A stretch of DNA of 64,000 nucleotides from Sulfuracidifex tepidarius (GTDB lineage Archaea; Thermoproteota; Thermoprotei_A; Sulfolobales; Sulfolobaceae). The notes beneath the pieces are model-generated. The model did not search any database. It saw nothing but the letters and a program-made list of their open reading frames with translations, and was not told where the DNA came from. The translations under genes were made by a program, and so were the position numbers. Positions within the stretch are counted from its first letter, which is position 1, and each line of letters opens with the position of its first letter. Positions 58,335 through 64,000 of this stretch are shown piece by piece. The DNA lies in contig NZ_AP018929.1 in NCBI RefSeq assembly GCF_008326425.1, positions 634,875 through 698,874 on the forward strand, in the 5' to 3' direction.

Positions 58335-59815
58335 ACCTCGCCTCTTGTCTTGTAAGGGCTCAATACATCCCTAAGTGCTGTTCCTATGAAGTAGAACGCT
58401 ACGGATAAAAGGATTATACCTAGCCCAGGGGGTAGTATCCACCACCACACGAAGCCATTAGAGGCCGTTAATTCATGAGACGCGTAACCCAACATGTTAC
58501 CCCATGTAGGGAAAGAGGTTATCCCGAGGCCTAGGAAGTCGAGCCCTGACTCTACCAATATCACGGTGGGAACATCATAAGCTATCTGTGCTACTATTAT
58601 TCCGAGAAGGTTTGGTATGAGGTGTTTTGAGAGGATGTGGAAGCTACCTCCTCCTAAAGCTCTCGACGCCTCAACGAAAGTCCTGCTCTTGAGAGTGAAC
58701 GTAGCTGACCTTATGATCTTCATTGTAGCCATCCACGAAAGGAATGCAATCAGAGTGAAGATAATGAAGGCCTTATTAACATTCAGGATGAGGTTAGTAG
58801 CCACAAGAACAGCCTCCAACACTATCAGCAGGGGAAGTGTAGGTATGGTCAAGAAGAAGTCCGTCACGGAATTTAACACGGTATCTGTCTTCCCTCCTTT
58901 GTAACCAGCCAATAACCCCATTATCAGTCCTATCCCAACTATAACCAGTGAAGTGACTACGCTGAGCTCCAGGTCGAACCTAGCTCCTAACACGAACTCT
59001 GCGAATACGGATGAACCCCTGAAGTCTGTCCCTAATATGCCGTATAGGTAGCCCTCGTTCTTCAGTTTCGGAGGTGAGATATATGCCTTCACTGGAGTTC
59101 CGGATAAGTCCTTCACTGAAACCATGACTTTGTAAGATGAAGGCTCTCCCTTGAATATCAAGGAAGGAATCAGGATTCCTCCCTCCAGCCTAGCCGATCC
59201 CGAAAGGGAGTTAATGTAAGGGCTATTCACGAAATTTAGGCCTCCCGACACTATCGAGAAATTGGAGACAGTGTTCTCAGGAAGAGGGCAGGTAGGATAT
59301 AGGAAGTCAAACGAATAGGCTGTGGGAGTGAAGCTCTCCAGGAAGTACGTCTCGTTACCGTGAATTATGTAAACATTAACCTGAACGTCTGTAGAACTCG
59401 ATGCCTTAATTAAAGCAGTGAAGTTAAGGGAGAAGGAGGATGGAGCTTCCTTATATGCAGGAGAGTTATATGTGAAAGGATAGCTCACGTTTAGATAAGA
59501 TCCGTCACCTCCTAGCTCACCTACAACATAGGTTGAATTCTCGGTATAAGTCACGTTACCTTCCTCTTGAATCATAGCCTGGGAAGTAGTGAAATGATAA
59601 GCAACAGTCGGAGGAAGACCGCTATATTGAGGGAAAATAGATGCCCATTCGGGTGGGGAGTATGGGTTAGCTACATACTCCTGGTTGAACTCGTAAGGGT
59701 TTGTGTAAGGTGTTAGCAAGTTTGCCGTCGCCGAGATGATCACGAAAAACATTAATATTGCAAACGATATTACGAAAGACTTTCTCCTGAATAATGCCTT
59801 TAACGTCTTATTCAA
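58331..59815 (-). CDS. dppC: ABC importer permease (DppC type) with a large external domain
   Basis: 494 residues, much longer than the usual ~300. After the first membrane segment (about 13-33) an outside domain of about 220 residues is inserted (rich in Ser, Tyr and Asn sites). The permease core follows with the EAA-like loop EASRALGGGSFHILSKHLIP. The long loop is of the kind seen in archaeal Opp/Dpp permeases and may touch the binding protein. Overlaps dppB by four bases. Confidence 0.92.
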   Translation of the reverse strand: MNKTLKALFRRKSFVISFAILMFFVIISATANLLTPYTNPYEFNQEYVANPYSPPEWASIFPQYSGLPPTVAYHFTTSQAMIQEEGNVTYTENSTYVVGELGGDGSYLNVSYPFTYNSPAYKEAPSSFSLNFTALIKASSSTDVQVNVYIIHGNETYFLESFTPTAYSFDFLYPTCPLPENTVSNFSIVSGGLNFVNSPYINSLSGSARLEGGILIPSLIFKGEPSSYKVMVSVKDLSGTPVKAYISPPKLKNEGYLYGILGTDFRGSSVFAEFVLGARFDLELSVVTSLVIVGIGLIMGLLAGYKGGKTDTVLNSVTDFFLTIPTLPLLIVLEAVLVATNLILNVNKAFIIFTLIAFLSWMATMKIIRSATFTLKSRTFVEASRALGGGSFHILSKHLIPNLLGIIVAQIAYDVPTVILVESGLDFLGLGITSFPTWGNMLGYASHELTASNGFVWWWILPPGLGIILLSVAFYFIGTALRDVLSPYKTRGEV

Positions 59816-60891
59816 TCATACTTCACCCTAGGATCTATGAAAGGATAGACTAAATCTAAGAGAAAGAGCACCACTACTATATAAAGGGTTATTATAAAGA
59901 AGGCTGCTCCTAGTACGGGTATGTTTAGGCTTTCCGCGGCATCTAGAAGAAGGTAACCTATCCCTTGGAAGTTGAATATCTCCTCCACGAAAACCGACCC
60001 GGTTATTATGAAAGCGAAGTCTACTCCCATTCTCGTGAGGGCGGGGATTATCGAGTTCCTCATGACGTGCCTGAAGACTACCCTCGATTCAGGGATTCCT
60101 CTAGCCCTGAGATAGGTAACGAAGTGACTACTCATGACCTCCACTGCGCTTGCCTTGGTGAGGATCATTCTGACCCCGTAGGATAGTAGAGTGAGGAGTA
60201 TTATGGGAAGTGCGGAGAACTTGAGTAGACCCGCGACATATGCGAATCCCTTCAAAGGTTCGCCGTTGGGAGCCGTCAATGCTTCTACAATGTTTGTTGG
60301 AAAGATGCCCAAAGTGAAACCTAGGTAATCTAAGACTATTGTGAAGACCCAGAAAGCGGGAATAAAATACGTTATGATAGCGGCATTTGAATTTACTACA
60401 TCAGAGAGTTTCCCATATCTTAAGGCAGAGAACAGTCCCAGGAAAACCGCAAGCAATGTGCTCAAAATGAGGGACGGCACAAGTATCAGCAGATCTATGG
60501 GCAGGTGTGAAATTATGAGTTGAGTTATGCTTTCGTCATATATCAGTGAGTAGCCGAAGTGGAACGTAAGCATTGACCTCACGTAATCCACGTATTGTAC
60601 ATAAAGTGGCCTATCGAAACCGAACTGTCTGTCAAGTCCAGCTATCTCTGAAGCCCTGTTGGCGTTCTTGTAGTCTAACGGGATGTAAAGCTCAGCCGGA
60701 TTCAGATGGGCTATATAAAGTGTGAATATCCAGAAGAGGAAGAAAAGGAAGTTAACAATAGCAAACACGAGCAAAAATCTCTCTACTAATCTCTTTACTA
60801 TATATCTTAAAGATAACCTAGACGAAATTCTAGAAAGCAAAGAGGATTTAGGATGTCTTAGTTCATCCTTGTTTAGTTTAGTCTTAGACAT
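59812..60891 (-). CDS. dppB: ABC importer permease (DppB type)
   Basis: 359 residues. Six membrane segments after a basic, cytoplasmic N-terminus of about 25 residues. The EAA-like loop is TYLRARGIPESRVVFRHVMR. First gene of the operon dppB-dppC-oppD-oppF. The binding protein gene lies on the other strand at 62578. Confidence 0.94.
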   Translation of the reverse strand: MSKTKLNKDELRHPKSSLLSRISSRLSLRYIVKRLVERFLLVFAIVNFLFFLFWIFTLYIAHLNPAELYIPLDYKNANRASEIAGLDRQFGFDRPLYVQYVDYVRSMLTFHFGYSLIYDESITQLIISHLPIDLLILVPSLILSTLLAVFLGLFSALRYGKLSDVVNSNAAIITYFIPAFWVFTIVLDYLGFTLGIFPTNIVEALTAPNGEPLKGFAYVAGLLKFSALPIILLTLLSYGVRMILTKASAVEVMSSHFVTYLRARGIPESRVVFRHVMRNSIIPALTRMGVDFAFIITGSVFVEEIFNFQGIGYLLLDAAESLNIPVLGAAFFIITLYIVVVLFLLDLVYPFIDPRVKYD

Positions 60892-60937
60892 CAGTTAAAA
60901 CTTCTCATAATATTTAAAAAACTTGTCAGTTTATCTT

Positions 60938-62152
60938 ATGTTAAAAGGAAAGTTAAAATCCTATGTTTGGTATGAGTTTTTTAATAATGCATCAAAAGAG
61001 GGCTCGAAAAGAATGACATTTTTAAACAGAATTAGTAGAAGAAACAAAAAAATATTGGTTATATTAACATCGTTAATCATTATTTTAGGATTGTATTCAT
61101 ATTTAACAAGCACAAACCGTGAAAACGTTGAGATCGTAAAACTGCCGGAATTCACCAAAATATTTTCCGGAGTTTATCTAGGAGATGACCGGGTCCTTCT
61201 GGCTGGAACTGGCCAGAACGGAGGTGAGGTGGGAATACTGTTCCTCAGCAACATGTCCTTCCAGAGCATAGACTTAGGTAGCTACTTCAAGGGTGGGAGT
61301 GTCCTAAGTGTTGGATACAATGGGTCCTCTATCATGCTGGGAGGATACTCCTATCACGGTACTCTCGACACTTGTTTGGTTACCCTTCAAGACGGGAAAG
61401 TAATGAACCAGAGTTCTCTTGTCAGAAACTTGAGCAGTTACGGAGAGGTTGAAGGAGTGACGTGGTACAAAGGGAGCTGGATAGTGGGAGGTTCAATGTT
61501 GATGAAGCTAGAGACAGGAGAAGGTGTATCCCTACCCCTTCTCTTGGAAATGCTGGGGAACGGAACGGTAGACAATCTATGTCCTAAGTTACCTCCCTAT
61601 TTCACCCCGCAGGAGGGAGGGTTAGTGATAAACGTGAACGGTGTCATCAGTTCCCCTGAAGGTGTGGGAGTGGTAGGAGACAACGTCCAGAACGCTTCGT
61701 TCACCGTCTTCGACGGAAGCTCTTTCCAGAACTATTCAGTGAAAGGTTATGATCAGGGCTTTTTCTTCTCAGCTTCTTTCACTCCTTATGGTTGGCTAGT
61801 GGGAGGAGCTCTGAGTTTCCCGAGTCACTTCTCTACTTACATGATTGACTTCTCCAACTCGTCGATTACCAACGTCACTTTACCTTATCATGTAGGTCTC
61901 GTAGATTCAATCTTGTATAACGGCGAAATATTCGCATCCCTGATAATTCCTTTCTATCCAACATCGGGATCAAGCACTTTGGTGAACGGGACAGTCATTC
62001 TCGAGGGGAGTTCTCCTTCATCTTTACACCAAGTCTTCATAAAAGAAGGAGTAATAGTGTATTATCTCCTTCAGGCTAAAGGCGAGACTCTAGGTGTAGG
62101 GTATATAGAGAAAGGAGGAGAGGATGAAGGTACCTTATTCATAGTAAAATGA
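60938..62152 (+). CDS. Membrane-anchored beta-propeller-like protein
   Basis: About 404 residues from ATG 60938; a TTG at 60923 or ATG 61013 (before the membrane segment) are other options. One membrane segment (KKILVILTSLIIILGLYSYL) is followed by an outside part with repeated short beta motifs (RVLLAGTGQNGGEVGILFLS, GSSIMLGGYSYHG, GWLVGGALSFPSHFSTYMID), probably a propeller. It lies between the permease operon and the binding protein gene, so a helper role in uptake is possible. Not recognised. Confidence 0.7.
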   Translation: MLKGKLKSYVWYEFFNNASKEGSKRMTFLNRISRRNKKILVILTSLIIILGLYSYLTSTNRENVEIVKLPEFTKIFSGVYLGDDRVLLAGTGQNGGEVGILFLSNMSFQSIDLGSYFKGGSVLSVGYNGSSIMLGGYSYHGTLDTCLVTLQDGKVMNQSSLVRNLSSYGEVEGVTWYKGSWIVGGSMLMKLETGEGVSLPLLLEMLGNGTVDNLCPKLPPYFTPQEGGLVINVNGVISSPEGVGVVGDNVQNASFTVFDGSSFQNYSVKGYDQGFFFSASFTPYGWLVGGALSFPSHFSTYMIDFSNSSITNVTLPYHVGLVDSILYNGEIFASLIIPFYPTSGSSTLVNGTVILEGSSPSSLHQVFIKEGVIVYYLLQAKGETLGVGYIEKGGEDEGTLFIVK

Positions 62153-62577
62153 TTTCTTGTCCTCCAAAGTGAGAAAAATAGTGGAGTGTTCTCTTAGACC
62201 AATTCAATTTTTATGTTTTCTAACTTATCTAACTTCTCTCTTCTCAGTATAATGTTCGAGTGAACATAAAACTTCAGAGGGAAGAGATAAGATAGCCATT
62301 CAGGGATTCATTGCAAATTCAGTTTATTTATAGAAATAGAATGAACTTAATTGAGTATTCTAGTATGGACTAAGTGAAGATTCTCGCTTCGCAATTTCCT
62401 TTATTCTAGCTGTTTTTGCCATAATTACAATCTGCAATGAGACCCGAATCGACTACAAGGTAGGAGAGTTAAAAAGTGAAGAGAAAGTAAAATATAATTA
62501 TAATTTTTTAATATTTATCATTCTAAAAATTGTAGAGATATAAATCTTTATATATTACTGTTATAAAAAGCTCAGTT
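62153..62577. other. Intergenic stretch before the binding-protein gene
   Basis: 425 bases, AT-rich towards the right with TATA-like sequence (TCTTTATATATTA near 62545), about 30 bases before the ATG at 62578. No gene was seen. Confidence 0.5.
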
Positions 62578-64000
62578 ATGCAGAGCAAGTCAAAAGTGTT
62601 AAGCGTATTACTAGTAGGAATAATGCTGTTTTCAATGATAATAGATGTAGGAATATCCACTAACGCTGCATATGTCTCAGCTACAGCTAATGAACCGGTT
62701 ATAAACTGGTACCAAGTGAGCTATACATGTCCGTGGGTTGGTAGCATAGAATACATATTTTCGATAAGTACCCACACAGCCGAGTTCTCAGCTCTCCAAA
62801 AGGGACAAATAGACTTCGCTACAATAACCCACCAGTCTGACTTCGAGACTGGACAGAAGGATTCAAACTTGTGGGTTAACACGTCAGTTCAGGAATCATT
62901 CGGATTGCTAGCGTTCGCCTTCGGAAACCCGCTTACCGCTAACGTCAACTTCAGGTATGCAATATCTAACCTGCTGAACTATCAAGTAATAACAGACAAA
63001 ATTAATGACGATGGGCTCTTAGGTATAGGCACTCCCTACTATCTGTTCCCAGGGATACCCTTCTATAAGCCATTCATAAGCGAAAACGCCTCTCTCTGGT
63101 ATCAGAAATACGAGTCCTACAACCTAAGCATGGCAGTATACCACTTAGAGCAAATACCAAACGTGACTCACGTCAATGGACAATGGTATTATCAAGGGAA
63201 GCCCCTTAAGCTCACTTTCACATATCCTTCAGGAGACACTCCCGCAGAGAAGTTAGCCACTTACTTGCAAGACCAAGCTGCAAGCATAAACCTCACTATA
63301 GTCCCCGTTCAAACTACTTTCGCTCAGTTGATTGAGGCAGCTACAACTCCTCCATACAATGCATTTAACATCACGACGTTCGGGTGGGTCAACTTAGGAC
63401 CGTTCGCTGAATCGTGGATGCAGGGAATATACACCAGCCCTTCAAACACTGGAGGATTTTCCAACTCTACGATAGATACCCTTCTAGATAAAGCGTCATT
63501 AGCCCCTTCACTGACACAAGCAGAAGTATACGTCAGAGAAGCTGACTTTTACCTACAACAGCAGTTACCATACATCATTACCTCCTGGTCAAATGCTGTA
63601 GACGGAATTTACTTGCCGGGTTGGGCTGACTACATATATCTAAACGTCACTTCAGAGTATGCATATTCAATAATTAATGTACATCCAAGGGGAAGCTTCC
63701 TAAACGGAACTTTCATATACTCCTCAGTGTCCTCGAGCGCTCCCAGACACATCAACCCGTACGCCAGCGCTTCAGTTTACGCATTCAATGTTCTAGGAGA
63801 CATATACCCAGGTCTAGTAAGTTATGAGTACGCGAACCAGACAGCTTTGTTACCTCTGCTAGCTAAGTCGTGGAATTTACAGTTGATACCCAAAGAGACC
63901 CTTCCGAACGGAGACTTGATAGTTAATGGTTCGGTGTTGACAGTTAACTTGGTGCACAACGCAACATGGGATAACGGAGTCCCGGTCACTGCGTATGATG
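62578..64000 (+). CDS. ABC importer substrate-binding protein (SBP family 5), partial, with two modules
   Basis: The frame is open from ATG 62578 to the window's end (474 codons). A signal peptide (VLSVLLVGIMLFSMIIDVGI) is followed by a module that resembles the middle and C-terminal part of family 5 binding proteins (FSALQKGQIDFATI, FGNPLTANVNFRYAISNLLN, LQQQLPYIITSWSNAVDGIY). After about residue 375 a new beginning of the same family appears (RHINPYASASVYAFNVLGDI, YPGLVSYEYAN, LLAKSWNL). So the first module lacks its N-terminal lobe and a second module starts near the edge. It binds peptides or sugars at the cell surface for DppBC-OppDF. Confidence 0.88.
   Translation, partial: MQSKSKVLSVLLVGIMLFSMIIDVGISTNAAYVSATANEPVINWYQVSYTCPWVGSIEYIFSISTHTAEFSALQKGQIDFATITHQSDFETGQKDSNLWVNTSVQESFGLLAFAFGNPLTANVNFRYAISNLLNYQVITDKINDDGLLGIGTPYYLFPGIPFYKPFISENASLWYQKYESYNLSMAVYHLEQIPNVTHVNGQWYYQGKPLKLTFTYPSGDTPAEKLATYLQDQAASINLTIVPVQTTFAQLIEAATTPPYNAFNITTFGWVNLGPFAESWMQGIYTSPSNTGGFSNSTIDTLLDKASLAPSLTQAEVYVREADFYLQQQLPYIITSWSNAVDGIYLPGWADYIYLNVTSEYAYSIINVHPRGSFLNGTFIYSSVSSSAPRHINPYASASVYAFNVLGDIYPGLVSYEYANQTALLPLLAKSWNLQLIPKETLPNGDLIVNGSVLTVNLVHNATWDNGVPVTAYD

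Overview
The window looks like a crenarchaeal, Sulfolobales-type chromosome (Sulfolobus, Metallosphaera, Acidianus and relatives). The pointers are thermopsin-family proteases, a DUF973 membrane protein, a glyceraldehyde-type molybdenum hydroxylase (CutABC), archaeal opp/dpp transporters, leaderless-looking promoters with a TATA-like box close to the start codon, and a very long archaeal CRISPR array. No rRNA or tRNA gene was seen. The genus cannot be fixed by eye.

Layout. 1-5.8 kb is a decayed zone. It holds a frameshifted ABC permease at the left edge, an intact DUF973 protein, a UV-damage endonuclease gene with an in-frame amber codon, and a HEPN-MNT pair in which both genes are damaged. 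6.1-10.4 kb has a PD-(D/E)XK-like protein with a nucleotide-perfect coiled-coil repeat, a sugar-porter MFS gene, and three small genes that lie between a solitary CRISPR repeat (9097) and the main array. 10586-16422 is a CRISPR array that I count as 88 repeats and 87 spacers. Its likely leader is on the right, with nested palindromes. No cas adaptation or interference gene is in the window. 17.4-24.3 kb has a second MFS transporter, decayed small genes, a MITE-like element, a metal-transporter-like membrane protein behind a palindromic operator, and a selenium-binding protein (SBP56) operon. 24.7-27.4 kb is an ABC export system with its own wHTH regulator.

27.5-39.7 kb is a redox and carbon block: CutABC aldehyde oxidoreductase, a haem-copper-oxidase-like protein without its Cu_B and high-spin haem ligands, then FdhD, DUF1641 and a NuoG-like formate dehydrogenase, divergent from a YaaH-family carboxylate transporter, then a beta-hydroxyacid dehydrogenase. 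A simple reading is that CutABC and the formate dehydrogenase feed electrons to the membrane, and the degenerate oxidase subunit may act as a haem/quinone anchor.

40.5-47.4 kb has two thermopsins (one frameshifted), a probable orphan CARF-HEPN (Csx1-like) effector and small membrane or secreted proteins. 47.8-54.2 kb has an intact ABC pair, paralogous to the left-edge pseudogene, then a MarR regulator, MFS and EamA transporters. 54.5-64 kb has a PQQ-type beta-propeller and a full peptide/sugar ABC importer (two ATPases, two permeases), with its large substrate-binding protein running off the right edge.

Non-coding repeats tie parts of the window together. A ~180-bp element occurs three times, near the HEPN-MNT pair, beyond the CRISPR leader, and just upstream of the CARF-HEPN gene. 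Two shorter dispersed motifs occur at four sites each.
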